DNA of 64,000 nucleotides, from assembly GCA_030674185.1 (NCBI GenBank), contig CM060305.1, positions 165,903,758-165,967,757 on the forward strand, written 5' to 3'. A program made the position numbers and the translations under genes. The stretch comes from Monoplex corrugatus. Its lineage: Eukaryota; Mollusca; Gastropoda; Littorinimorpha; Ranellidae. Positions 11,798 to 23,320 of the stretch are shown piece after piece (the first letter of the stretch is position 1; every line of letters begins with the position of its first letter). A model generated the notes under the pieces. That model searched no databases, was not told where the DNA came from, and worked only from the letters and a program-made list of their open reading frames with translations.

Positions 11798-12251
11798 TAT
11801 GATTTGTAGCCATACAAAACTGATCCATCTATCTGACTCTCACAGTCCTCTCCCTTTCTCCTCCACCTCAACCCTCCTCCTATTTAGTCTTTTCATGCAT
11901 TTTAATTACTGGCCGCATGTTTTGTCATTGTTAATAGTTTTTTTTTTTTTTTAAGAAAATATGCAGAGAGTTGGTGGGGGACTTGTGAACTCTCTGTGTG
12001 CATATTTTGATGTCTGTTCAGGCTCAGTGACATCTCTGACATCTCCCTTTATAGTACAGTTTGTACTGGTGAGCTGTTTAATTAAACTCAAAAACAAACA
12101 GAAAATCCTGCAATAAGTCACAAAGATGATTCTGTGCTCAGTATCTCTCCTTTCCTTTGTTGTAAATATATGTGCTTATTGGGAGGGAGGAATGTTACGG
12201 ATGAGGGCTTTTTAAAAAAAAAAAAAAAAAAATTTTTTTGTTTTTTAAGCG
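11798..12251 (+). other. intron sequence between SINE copies
   Basis: No exon. Includes a T run (11940-11953) and an A/T run near 12213-12245. Confidence 0.5.
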
Positions 12252-12393
12252 TTTTGATTTTTCTCAGATGTGTGTAGGTTTGCTGTTTTGCCCACAATGT
12301 GCAGGTAGTGTCACTGCAAAGTCTTCATATTTTGTCTTCAGTAGGTGTGCATGCTGGGTGTTTTCATGCCTCCTTAAGCCACAGGACATTGAC
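12252..12393 (-). mobile_element. tRNA-derived SINE, copy B, left part
   Basis: This part aligns with the tail region of copies A and C (TGCCCACAATGTGCAGG, TCTTCATATTTTGTCTTCAG, then AGCCACAGGACATTG). It stops abruptly where LINE coding sequence begins, and the element resumes at 14334. Confidence 0.65.
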
Positions 12394-13260
12394 CAAAATA
12401 CAAACTCTTCGTGACAGGCTTGACAGGACACCCTGTCAACCATGCCCACCTGACCCTTCCTTCTCTGGCACACCTCTCACTACTTTTACCCCAGTCTCAC
12501 AAGAAGAAATTCTCAACACAATCAGATCCATGTCGTTCAAAACCTGCAACTGGATCCTCTTCCAGGTTCTCTCTACTCTGACTGTCTCCCTACTCTTCTC
12601 CCATTCATCACTGACATCATCAACACTTCTCTTCAAACTGGAACTGTCCCAGATTCTTTCAAGTCTGCTATTGTTTACCCTCTCCTCAAGAAATACAATT
12701 TAGACCCAAATGAACTGGAAAATTACCGGCCTATCTCTAATCTCTCTTTTTGTCAAAACTCATCGAAAAAGTTGTCCTCAACCAGCTGAACTCTCACCTG
12801 TCTGCCAACAATCTCCTCAATCCTTTCCAGTCAGCCTACCGCCAGTGCCATAGCACTGAAACTGCCCTGCTACACATTCTCAACAATCTCCTCCTTGCAA
12901 CTGATACTGGCAAGTCTCTCTCCTCACACTCCTTGATCTGTCTGCAACCTTCGATACCATTGACCATGGTATTCTCCTTTCTAGACTTCATCATACTTTT
13001 GGCATCTCTGACATTGCTCTCTCCTGGTTCATTTCATATCTATCAAACAGAAAACAAACTGTTCTCATTAATGGCACTTACTCTCAACCTGTATACCTGA
13101 CCTGTGGTGTTCCACAAGGATCTGTCCTTGGCCCTGTTCTTTTCACTCTTTACACCTCCCCCCTGTCCACCATCATCAACTCCCACTCTATAAAACACCA
13201 CTTCTATGCTGATGACACCCGACTTCTAGACAGTGACACACCAGACAATATACAGCCCTC

Positions 13261-13776
13261 TTGACTCGCACCACTGAGTGTTACTCGGACATTAAGAACT
13301 GGATGACATTCAACAAACTTCAGCTTAATGATGACAAGACAGAAGCTATCCTCATTGGCACCCATCAGAAACTTTCTCAGCTGCCTCCTCTTTCTCTCCC
13401 ATTATGTAACACATCAGTCCCAATTTCTGATTCAGCTAAAAACCTTGGTGTCTGCATTGACTCTACCCTGTCCATGAACAACTTTGTTTCTCAAACTGCC
13501 AGATCTTGCTACTATCACCTCCATCGTATAAGCCTGATCAGGAAGTATCTCTCTGTCGAAACAACTGCAAAACTCGTCCTCTCCTTCACAATGTCTCGCA
13601 TTGACTATTGCAATTCACTCCTATCTGGTCTTCCTGCCTCCACCATTCACATCCTACAGCGCATTCAAAACAATGCTGCACGCCTTGTACTAAAAAGAAA
13701 AAAGCTGACCACATATCTCCTCTCCTGGCACAACTTCACTGGCTCCCTGTATCAAAGCGCATACAGTACAAACTAG
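13261..13776 (+). pseudogene. LINE reverse transcriptase fragment, C-terminal half
   Basis: The longest uninterrupted piece of the LINE: palm/thumb sequence after the YADD motif, with WMTFNKLQLNDDKTEAILIG near its start, KNLGVCIDSTLSM in the middle and NNAARLVLKRKK near the end. A frame change close to 13690-13720 moves the rest of the protein to the frame open at 13608-14045. It has no start of its own and is a broken remnant. Confidence 0.85.
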
Positions 13777-14181
13777 ACACCATGTGCTACAAAAGCCTCA
13801 ATAACGCAGCCCCCGATTACCTGTCAAGCCTACTTGAGATCTATCTTCCCTCACGTACCCTCCGCTCTGCCTCCGATCCTCTGACTTTTCGCTTTCCACG
13901 CACTAAGCTCAATACCTATGGTCCACGAGCCTTCTCTGTTTCTGGTCCACTTTCCTGGAACAAACTTCCTCTCTCAGTCCGTCAGCAACCTACTTTTGTC
14001 TCCTTCAAGTCCGCTCTCAAAACTCACCTTTTGTCCTCTGCATAAAATCCTGACCTCACTCAATCCCCTCTGCAGCCTGTCTCCACTCGGAGGGGAATCA
14101 CATTGTATATATAATTGTATATAATATGCTCTCTATAATTTTCCATTGCTTTTATTCTTTCTCCCTATTTATAGCCGTGTG

Positions 14182-14252
14182 CGTGGTGTGTGTGTGTGTG
14201 TGTGCGTGCGTGCGTGCATGCGTGCGTGTGTGTGCGTGGTGTGTGTGTGTCT
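14182..14252 (+). repeat. (TG)n/(GCGT)n tract in the LINE 3' region
   Basis: TG and GCGTGCGT units lying between the LINE coding end and its ATT-rich tail. Confidence 0.85.
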
Positions 14253-14333
14253 GTTTTAGCGCTTAGATTTGATTTTATCAAGATTTTGCGCTATATAAAA
14301 TATTGTATATTATATTATATTATTATTATTATT

Positions 14334-14540
14334 ATGACTTTAGGATATGTGATGTTCCGCATGCATATATACATATGAAGGGGGTTTAGGCACTGTCAGG
14401 TATGCACACATAATGACCAGGGAGATTGCAAAAATCGCTGCCCGTTACCCTCTAGGCAGGAGTTTTCCAGGTGGATAAAACCCAGACCTTCCCGTTGGAA
14501 GTCCAGTGTCGTATTCATTTGACTATCTCACCCATCCCTG
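14334..14540 (-). mobile_element. tRNA-derived SINE, copy B, right part
   Basis: The sequence resumes with ATGACTTTAGGAT, equivalent to ATGACTTACAGGAT of copy C and ATGATTTACAAGAT of copy A. It runs through TTTAGGCACTGTCAGGT to a decayed tRNA-like head on the minus strand; the B-box is degraded to GGGTTTTATCC. With 12252-12393 it makes one SINE split by the LINE. Confidence 0.65.
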
Positions 14541-15053
14541 ATGTGTGAATGTTATTAATATGTGATGGTAGAGGAGGGAAGGGAGGTGGCCTCCATGCTT
14601 CCTTGAATTTTTAGGTTGCAGCCAGTTATTTCTTTGTTTTCTCCCTCACAAAAGCAATATGTTCATACTGTATGCAGTAGTTAAAATATTTTGTCAGATC
14701 AAAGTAGAGTGTTACTGTTTATTTTATATGGTTTTCTGTGTGCTACAAGTCAAAATATGTTCCATACACATAAACAGGGTATCAAAAATATACAAGCAAA
14801 ATAACAAGACAATGTATGGAGTAAAGTAATGTGTTGAATATTTTTGTTGTTCACCTGTATTAAAGAGAAATGAAATGAAATGAATGAATGAATGAATGAA
14901 TGAATGAGTGAATGAATGAACGAAAATACAAATAAAGCAGTCAGTGTGTAAAAATAAACAGACGTTTTGAATAAAATACGTGTACATTGTTTTGTTGATG
15001 ATTTTTGTATTGTATGCAAGGGTGTCAAAAATGTCTTCTTTCTGTTGTTGAAG
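14541..15053 (+). other. intron before the first tail exon
   Basis: No exon. Contains a GAAT/ATGA tetranucleotide tract at about 14874-14926 and a T-rich tract leading to the acceptor. Confidence 0.6.
14874..14926 (+). repeat. (GAAT)n tetranucleotide microsatellite
   Basis: About 12 GAAT/GAAA-type units, a few with single changes. Confidence 0.9.
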
Positions 15054-15137
15054 GAGTCGAGTCAGCAGAAGAATCCAGTATTGGCAGCGGACGGGGGTCA
15101 ATAGACCACGGGCCTGCACCACAAGCCATCGCCGAAG
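15054..15137 (+). CDS. Ank: ankyrin tail cassette exon (84 nt)
   Basis: An 84-nt exon, phase 1 to 1, between TGTTGAAG and GTAGTG. It reads VESAEESSIGSGRGSIDH and then GPAPQAIAE, acidic and Ser/Gly-rich with a basic GRGS. Phase 0 reading meets a stop (TAG), so it cannot follow the 4498-4595 exon directly. The acceptor is a near-NAGNAG (AAGGAG), which could drop one codon. It is the first of the series of symmetric exons. Confidence 0.78.
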
Positions 15138-15305
15138 GTAGTGTGCTTTTTCCCCTGTCTTGATCCCTATTTGTTGCTGTGTCTTGGAAAAAAAAGGCAT
15201 CCAGTATTAGGAGTGCTGTTGAATACAGTCTTCAAATACTCTTTTAATGGTCCCCCCCCCCCCTCTGCATTTCCCCTCTTTTTCTTTTAGTGTTGAAAAA
15301 TAAAT

Positions 15306-15309
<4 letters not shown>

Positions 15310-15352
<43 letters not shown>

Positions 15353-15451
15353 CTCTCTTTCTCTTTCCTCTCTCTTCCTCTCTCTTTCCTCTCTTCTTTC
15401 TCTCTTTCTCTCTCTCTCTCTGTATCATTTCTCTCTCTCTCTCTCCTTCTG
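15310..15451 (+). repeat. (CT)n microsatellite, imperfect
   Basis: CT dinucleotides with TTC breaks, starting 173 bp after the donor of the 15054-15137 exon. Confidence 0.95.
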
Positions 15452-16028
15452 ACAAATTTAAGTAGGAAAAATAAATATTGTCAGTACATTTTATCATACA
15501 TAAAATGAAAACATTGGTTTGAGGGGGGGGGGTATCCTGTGTGTCAGATTACATAAAATGTGTCAGGATGCATAAAATTCAAGTAACTTTGCTAGATTCT
15601 TGAATAAAAACCTATGTGCATGCAATGTTGAGAAGAATGGATAAGACAGCTGACAGAAATATTGCCATAAGTAATGAATATCACTAGTAATTATAACATT
15701 TTTTACGGCTGTAATTGTGATTTTATGGAGTGAAGTGAGTAATACTTATGAGTAGTGAGTAATGATATTGGGTTTTGGGGAGTAGCTTCAGTTTCTTTTG
15801 AATGTTTGAGGTCTTGCCACTCTGAAGTGTGTATATGAAGACACAATGTGTGTGCATTTAAGTTTTGCGAACAAAAATAAGAAAAATGTGTTTAAAGAAC
15901 TTCTTTTCGTTTACCCCGAATAATTTTTTGTTTTGCAGCTGTGTGGTACTATCAGATGCATTTTTAGATCATCCTCATTATCTTTGATCTTTGTTTTGCT
16001 CTATCACTATCAGTTCATGTACTTGTAG

Positions 16029-16100
16029 ATAATTCATCAAATCAAGGAAGAATATTGGTGGTTGAGATATGGCATGTCACTAGAAATGACACCAAAGAAG
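16029..16100 (+). CDS. candidate 72-nt cassette exon
   Basis: Acceptor GTACTTGTAG and donor AAG|GTAGGC bound 72 nt. It is open in phase 1 to 1 (NSSNQGRILVVEIWHVTRND) and also in phase 0 to 0 (IIHQIKEEYWWLRYGMSLEM). The size and the phase-1 option fit the cassette series, and the phase-0 option would fit after the 4498-4595 exon. Composition is unlike the acidic neighbours, so it may be a chance pair of sites. Confidence 0.35.
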
Positions 16101-17239
16101 GTAGGCTTAAAGATTTAACATTTGCAGAAATTGCTGTTATTGGATGATAATTCACATACAGCTCAATGCATCCATGCCCATTGTCTTAATTTTGCTTCCA
16201 CAGCTTCCTCATTGTCATCCCATGCCTTGTGAATGGTTTCATGTTCACTCTGCTTTGGCATGGCGTTTTATGTCATTGACATGTGTCGTCATGTTACGTA
16301 GTGTGAGCACAAAACTTATCTGATTTTTGGCTCTGATCATTATACAATTTTGTCACTTCTGCTGGTCATACACATTATCCATGCATTTGATTTCATTGTC
16401 AGTGCATAATATCATCTCATTCAATTAATTCTATTCATCTCATTCAATAAATTGCAAGTTCATAATGCTGTAGAAACTTTTCTTTCATTCTTTCTACCTA
16501 CTCATTATCATTCTTTGAAAATTGTGTTTACTGGACCAATGATGTAGAAATATAAAATGCAAAAGTGACACTTTGTGACAGATGATGTTTTGTGCAAATG
16601 GAGTATGAACAAGAATGACATGGCTTCAGTGTTGTATGTATGAGCACAGTGGTGTTCAGTTTTGTACATTGTTAACCCCATTTTCTTTTTCAGTGGTGGT
16701 ATTTATTTTTTATGTGTCTGCAATGTCCAGAAAGATTGCTTTATAAAAAGAATATATCAAGTTGAAAAGAATATATTGAGAGGTAAAAAGTGGCTGCAGC
16801 AAACACCCCAGTGTACAACCATCAGTGCATGTTGTAGAAGAGAGCAATGTCTTAGAATGTAAAATTTGTACCCCACTTGATAAGCTTTTGTTGAGGGCTA
16901 AATTTTGCAAACAAGCATGCAGGTAATTTGACCATTTTTTGATACAGTTATAAAACTTAAGAAGGCTGTATGATAGTCCGAGGAGTTAATCTTTTATTTT
17001 TCTGACTTTCAGCAGCAGACATCTGTTAAAAATAAGCTTGTTCCTTTTCCTATATGAATGTTAAAAAAGAAGAAAAAAAAGTGGAATTAGAGGAGATTGA
17101 TTAGATCGGATATGTTTGCTGGGTGTTTACTGTGTGCTGTGGATTGATTTTCTTTCCACATTTGGGTCACAAATATGGCCTGTTTAGAAGCGAGGAGATA
17201 TATTTTTTTTTCTTTGAGAAAAAGTATGGTGGTGGAAGT

Positions 17240-17465
17240 GGGGTCATTGGGACCAAACAGTAAGGTTTTTTTTTATCAGCAAAGAATTTTTTGGAAGCTG
17301 GTGGACAGATTTTAAGCAAAGGATCCACGAAACACTGATGCTACCAGAATGATTGAAGCACTGGAGTGGGCAGCTAACAGGCCAGTTTTTAATAGTGTTG
17401 GCCGAGTTTGAATTCAAGACATCAGATCTTGAGTCCATCGGTCTATCATTTGAGCCAGCCAACGT
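17240..17465 (-). mobile_element. possible tRNA-derived SINE fragment
   Basis: On the minus strand from about 17460 the sequence reads GGCTCAAATGATAGACCG, a stem, then CTTGAATTCAAACTC, a tRNA-like A-box/B-box layout. Farther left is TTGGAAGCTGGTGGACAG, a motif also seen in the palindrome at 25.7 kb. Only one copy was found here, so the call is tentative. Confidence 0.35.
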
Positions 17466-17883
17466 GCTTGCATTGCCTGAAACCAAGTAAACTCTGAGTT
17501 CTGTTGACATGCATAGCTCATGGTATTGAAGATTGATCAAGATGCTTTCAGACCTGTCAAAACTGCAGTTAACATAAGAAATCAAAAAGGCCTATCTGTT
17601 TTTGGTTAACAAAAGAAGCAAGATAAGATACAAGTGTTTGGATGATAATATTCTTCCAAATTTGAGCTGGTATTTAAAGTAAGTACAACAAAAAGTAATA
17701 ATGCTGTGAATCTAAGTAATTTAAATGACATGATTTCCATTAAGATGAAAAGAAAAACCACAATCCTGTAAAATGTTGCCGTTGTGTAAGTGATATTGGT
17801 ACAGAGCAAGTGCTGATGGTCAGTGTCTGTAGGCATGCATGAAAGTGGCTTTATACCTCCCCCTCTCTCTACAACTCTGCCAG

Positions 17884-18072
17884 TTTCCACCTCCCGGCCT
17901 ACATCCATAGCTGAAGAGGCCTTTTCGTCGGAGGTGGACCATCGTCGGCCAGTGGCCAAGATTGTCACACCAGTGGAGTCGGAAGACTCGGCCCGAAGGA
18001 AAAGAGAAGCTTTCATCAACCTTGCACTAGAGATGGACCGGTTAGCTGAAGCTCAGGAGCAGAGGAGGGGAG
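17884..18072 (+). CDS. Ank: ankyrin tail cassette exon (189 nt)
   Basis: A 189-nt exon, phase 1 to 1. The acceptor has an excellent pyrimidine tract (CCCCCTCTCTCTACAACTCT before GCCAG), and the donor is GAG|GTACAA. It encodes SRPTSIAEEAFSSEVDHRRP, then VAKIVTPVESEDSARRKREA and a heptad-like LALEMDRLAEAQEQRR helix. An upstream AG at 17832 would also keep phase 1 and add 17 codons, but its tract is weak. A decayed partial copy lies at 18733-18835. Confidence 0.82.
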
Positions 18073-20549
18073 GTACAACCTGCACGCTCAATGAGCATGA
18101 TGCATTTTTTTATATTGTTGTGTTGGCGGCTAACAGGTGTTCCCTAGTCATTTCCCCTTCACCATAATTGTTGTGGTTTTTGTTGTTGTACATTCACGGA
18201 ATGATTTCCTAATTTTTGCATGATAATTATCATTTAATTTTTTTCGTTCTGTGTTGTGGCATGTTTGGTGTCATTTTTATTTTGAGTTGAATTTTTACCT
18301 TCATATCATATATCATGTCACATGTATTGAGAACTGTATGTTTATTTGGCTGAAGCACCAGGATACGTTTTTGACTATATATGCTGGCAGAAAGCTTCGT
18401 ATGTTATCAACAAAATTATTCACACATTTATCTAGCAGGATATTGCAGTGGTTAGTTTTCAAATAATATATTACAATTCATCATTTAAGTGCCCAAGGTA
18501 AGGTAAAAAATCTAGACAGACAAAATGTGCAGGTGTACTGATGTCAATAATTGGGGCAAGAACTTTACATGAGCTACCCTTATCTACATATTCCCAGATT
18601 AAATTTATCCTTATTCAATTCCTATAGCATATCATATAGCGTGTTGAATGCTGCAACAGTCTCATGAAGTGTTACATGTACAACTATTTGTTAATGCCTT
18701 TGCACATGCAAGAAAACAGTTGTCATCTTCCAGCCTGAATCAATAGCTGAAGACTGAAGAGGCCTTTTTGTCAGAAAAGCTTGGAGCCTGTAAATTGGGT
18801 GGAACATCTTGGCTTCACCAGTGCATTTACCGGTGCACACATTATCTATCATAGTGAACTGACACTGGTGGAGGTGTTGTTTTGACAGCTAATTAAGGGC
18901 TTTCATTGTGGTACTAATGGGGACTGCATTTCACTACAGCATAAATTTTGTTTCAGTGAGAGATGGTTACATGGATGTTGTATGGAACCCATAAATTAAG
19001 TTGAAGTAACCGTGCGTAGGGTTTATGTGCAGGCTTATGGCATTATTTGAGATTGATTTCTAACACAAGGCGACTGTGGTGTTGGTGCATTCAGAATTTT
19101 CCAAATAATAATGCTGTTTTGACCAGAATGGATTGCACAAACCATGGTGGTTTTTGTGTGTGTGTGTGTTTTTGTTTTTTCATGTGTTCTTACCTGCACC
19201 CACATTATGAATCAAAAGTTGCATTTCTTCATAAGAAAGGCTTTATCTAGTGTAGAACATGCCTACGCATGAAGGAGCAGAAGACAGCCATTTTTCTTTT
19301 GATTGAAGGTTTTTTTGTGACAGAGGTTTAGTGATACGGTTATATTGATACAGTTAAAAATTATTCTGAGAATTAAAAGACACGTATCAGTTGGAGGATG
19401 AAAGGAGACAGCTGATAGAAGAGAAACAAGAGAGGGAAGGTTAATTATCCTTTTCTCACTTGGGGACATATTGGCTGAAAACAGTTCTTCCTTCTCCTTC
19501 CCCCCCCGAAAAAAAAAAAAAAAGAAAAAAAAGAAAATGTGGCCGAGATACTGTTACATCTCATATTAATTTATTTTGCGTACTATCATTTACAGTGTGA
19601 CTTTATCCTCAGCTGTGTGTAAACATACCGTTTAAAGCTTGCTGAAACTATAGTGACAAACGAAACAGAACAACAGCAGACCGAAAAGTGAAACCTTGGT
19701 GAAAATTCTTGTCTTTTTACTGTTTATGTTTGTTTATTTTCAAACTTGATTTGTGGTATGCAGGTTGAGAGACAGATTTTTTGTTGTTGTTGAAAACTCC
19801 TGGATGTTAAAAAGCATATAAGCACGATAATATGTAATTGCATTGGAACTGGTGCATGGTATTTTTATTAAAGATCTAAATCTCTTGACTACTGCATCAT
19901 TTTGTCATAATGGTGGTGCTGTGAGCCAATACCAAATAAATATTTATGACTAATGTCACAAAGTGTTTATAATTTCTCTTTTTTTAAATTTTTTTTATTT
20001 TAACATTTTAGTGAAATTTATCAGAGTGAATATCAGTACAGTGAGCTATGTCCAGATACAATGAGAAATAATTTAATAGTGTTATGCGTTTTTGAGAAGC
20101 AATTTAATGGTGTTATGCATTTTTGAGAAGCCAATTTATTTAATATAAGCAGTGGAAATGATCAACACGCAAGATGTACACAGAGAGAAAAACATACACG
20201 CTCAAAACCATGTCAAAAATCAAATGAAGTATGTGCATAAATATTAAACTCCACAGATCTTTCACTGTCAGCATTTTAATTCATTGTGCGTGCGGTATTT
20301 AGGGTGGGTTGTTGAATCCAACTCACCTGCATGTACAGTGCACCTGTAGTAATCTTAGAACCCTTCCTTAGTCTGGGAAAGAGCATAGATTGTTTCCCTT
20401 TAACTTTGCAGTGATTTGATGGTGAAGTTTCTATGTGCGCAAAATGTTCATAGGTTTCTCATGGTACAAAATCTTGTGTATGTACGACATGCATAATATG
20501 GCAGTCAAGGGGTTTACCTTAGGGTGGATGTAGTTTGGATCAGGATGAA
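18073..20549 (+). other. intron, left part
   Basis: No live exon. Holds the decayed exon copy at 18733-18835, an A-rich run near 19508-19535, and a 33-bp tandem duplication at 20066-20131 (TTTAATRGTGTTATGC). Confidence 0.5.
18733..18835 (+). pseudogene. decayed copy of the 17884-18072 tail exon
   Basis: TCAATAGCTGAAGA, GAAGAGGCCTTTTTGTCAG, GGTGGAACATC and CTTCACCAGTGCA follow the same order as the live exon (TCCATAGCTGAAGA, GAGGCCTTTTCGTCGG, GGTGGACCATC, GTCACACCAGTGGA). An 8-base local duplication creates a stop (GAAGACTGAAGAG) and a central stretch is missing. It keeps a CTTCCAG acceptor-like end. It looks like a tandem exon duplication in decay. Confidence 0.6.
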
Positions 20550-20550
20550 G

Positions 20551-22757
20551 GATGAAAGACATTATTGCCAGCATGAAAAGTTAGAAAGACAGCATTGCCA
20601 GCATAAAAGGTTAGAAAGACAGCACTGCTAGCATAAAAGGTTAGAAAGACAGCATTGCCAGCATAAAAGGTTAGAAAGACATTACTGCCAGCATAAAAGG
20701 CTAGAAAGACAGCACTGTCAGCATAAAAGGTTAGACAGACAGCATTGACAGCATAAAAGGTTAGACAGACATTACTGTCAGCATAAAAGGTTAGACAGAC
20801 ATTACTGTCAGCATAAAAGGTTAGACAGACATTACTGCCAGCATAAAAGGTTAGACAGACAGCATTGCCAGCATAAAAGGTTAGAAAGACATTACTGCCA
20901 GCATAAAAGGTTAGACAGACATTACTGCCAGCATAAAAGGTTAGACAGACAGCACTGTCAGCATAAAAGGTTAGACAGACATTACTGTCAGCATAAAAGG
21001 TTAGACAGACCACATTGCCAGCATAAAAGGTTAGACAGACAGCATTGTCAGCATAAAAGGTTAGACAGACATTACTGCCATGCATAAAAGGTTAGACAGA
21101 CACTACTGCCAGCATAAAAGGTTAGACATACATGTCAGCATAAAAGGTTAGACAGACATTAGCTTTCCAGCATAAAAGGTTAGACAGACATCACTGTCAG
21201 CATAAAAGGTTAGAAGACAGCACTGTCCAGCATAAAAGGTTAGATAGACAGCACTTGCCAGCATAAAAGGTTAGAAAGCATTACTGTCAGCATAAAAGGT
21301 TAGACAGACATTACTGTCAGTATAAAAGGTTAGACAGACATACTGCAGCAATAAAAGGTTAGACAGACACTACTGTCAGCATAAAAGGTTAGACAGACAT
21401 CTACTGTCAGCATAAAAGGTTAGACAGACAGCACTGTCAGCATAAAAGGTTAGACAGACATTACTGTCAGCATAAAAGGTTAGACAGATACTGTCAGCAT
21501 AAAAGGTTAGTCAGCATTGCCAGCATAAAAGGTTAGACACACAGCACTGTCAGCATAAAAGGTTAGACAGACAGCACTGCCAGCATAAAAGGTTAGACAG
21601 ACATTACTGCCTGCATAAAAGGTTAGAAGACAGCATTCAGCATAAAAGGTTAGACAGACAGCACTGCCAGCATAAAAGGTTAGAAGACAGCACTATCCAG
21701 CATAAAAGGTTAGACAGTCAGCACTGCCAGCATAAAAGGTTAGACAGACAGCATTGTCAGCATAAAAGGTTAGAAAGATATTACTGCCAGTATAAAAGTT
21801 AGACAGACAGCACTGTCAGCAAAAAAGGTTAGACAGCCATTGCAGTATAAAAGTTAGAAAGACATTACAGCCTGCATAAAAGGTTAGACAGACATTACTG
21901 CCAGCATAAAAGGTTAGAAAAGAGACATTACTGCCAGCATAAAAGGTTAGACAGACAGCACTGTCAGCATAAAAGGTTAGACAGACATTACTGTCAGCAT
22001 AAAAGGTTAGACAGACATTACTGCCAGCATAAAAGGTTAGACAGCACTGCCAGCATAAAAGGTTAGACAGACATATTGTCAGCATAAAAGGTTAGACATA
22101 TGTCAGCATAAAAGGTTAGACAGCACTTGTCAGCATAAAAGGTTAGACAGACATTACTGTCAGCATAAAAGGTTAGACAGACAGCACTGCAGCATAAAAG
22201 GTTAGACGACTACTGTCAGCATAAAAGGTTAGACAGACATTACTGTCAGCATAAAAGGTTAGACAGACAGCACTGTCAGCATAAAAGGTTAGACAGACAG
22301 CACTGTCAGCATAAAAGGTTAGGACAGCACTGTCCAGCATAAAAGGTTAGACAGACAGCACTGTCAGCATAAAAGGTTAGACAGCACTGCAGCATAAAAG
22401 GTTAGACAGCACTGTCAGCATAAAGGTTAGAAGACAGCACTGCCAGCATAAAAGGTTAGACAGACAGCACTGTCAGCATTAAAGGTTAGAAAGACAGCAT
22501 TGCCAGCATAAAGGTTAGAAAGACATTACTGCCAGCATAAAAGGTTAGACAGACACATGCAGCATAAAAGGTTAGAAAAGACAGCATTGCCAGCATAAAA
22601 GGTTAGAAAACATTACTGCCAGCATAAAAGGTTAGAATGACAGCATTGCGGCATAAAAGGTTAGAAAGACATTCACTGTCAGCATAAAAGGTTAGAAAGA
22701 CTTACAGCCAGCATAAAAGGTTAGAAAGACAGCATTGCCAGCATAAAAGGTTAGAAA
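20551..22757 (+). repeat. 2.2-kb minisatellite, 30-bp unit
   Basis: About 73 tandem units of a 30-mer of the form TTAGACAGACATTACTGCCA + GCATAAAAGG. The AAAAGGTTAGA core is nearly invariant; the middle alternates among CATTACTG, CAGCACTG and CAGCATTG, followed by CC or TC. The left third keeps exact 30-bp spacing, while from about 21080 single-base indels become common. Because 30 is divisible by 3, the regular part is open on the minus strand as a 10-residue repeat (VCLTFYADSN-like). That frame is a repeat by-product. Confidence 0.97.
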
Positions 22758-23320
22758 TGAAATAGAGTCAGGATGACAGTTACAGATTCATCAAACATGT
22801 AATCAGTGCTCTTACTGATTTTTTTGAAAATTGAATGTGAGTCCTCTGATCTTTTTTCCCCCCTCCCTCTTTTATTTCACAAAACTGACAAAAGTCTTGT
22901 GCTATATCAAACTGACCAAGTTTTCAGTACACATGTAACTTGTTTATTAATACATACACTGATGCACTGAAGTATAGCATGTGACTAATCTTTTTGAAAA
23001 AGCATGACAGATTTGTACAGTTGTTTAATATGTATTGACAGCTTGCAGAAATTTTAAAGTGCTGTTTGGGAGCACAGAAAGTTTTGGGGAAAAAAATAGC
23101 ATAATTGTGTTTTGAAGGTTTTGAAAAGTTTGACCTGTTGATCCATGTACGCACATGCATGCACATGCACACACATGTATGTACACACGCATGCACACAA
23201 TGCAACACAACACAGTGCGATGCACCAAAACATAACAAACCAACACAAAACAAAACAACAGAAAACAAAGACACACAATGATCAAAGTTTCTAACCACAA
23301 TCAGCTCCAACCCAGAACTG
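22758..23320 (+). other. intron sequence
   Basis: No exon. Short CA/TGCA-rich stretch (about 23145-23210) and A-rich CAAAACA stretch. Confidence 0.5.

Larger units (their letters stand above)
12394..14333 (+). mobile_element. CR1/L2-like LINE, 5'-truncated and broken, inside a SINE
   Basis: A non-LTR retrotransposon relic. Reverse transcriptase motifs appear in order: NYRPISNL near 12721, GVPQGSVLGP near 13106-13135, catalytic YADD at 13205-13216, then WMTFNKLQLNDDKTEAILIG, RIDYCNSLLSGLP and LHWLPV. The late TH(L) region ends at a stop near 14043. Motifs are spread over several frames, so it is not functional. The 3' end has TG repeats, a GCGCTATATAAA motif and an ATT-rich tail, as in CR1/L2 types. 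The 5' end begins inside the linker before the RT domain, a normal 5' truncation. TGAC occurs at both junctions, possibly a short target duplication. Confidence 0.9.
15138..17883 (+). other. intron region with one candidate exon
   Basis: Contains a CT tract (15310-15451), a G run at 15523-15531, the candidate exon at 16029 and a tRNA-like SINE head near 17240-17465. The rest is AT-rich with no exon seen. Confidence 0.5.

Noticed and set aside
20540..21085. 181-codon minus-strand frame of ten-residue repeats in the minisatellite
   Set aside because: It is open only because the 30-bp unit is divisible by three and lacks a stop; it breaks wherever an indel occurs, so it is not under coding constraint.
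20551..22757. CRISPR-like appearance of regularly spaced repeats
   Set aside because: Units are directly adjacent with no unique spacers, and the DNA is eukaryotic.
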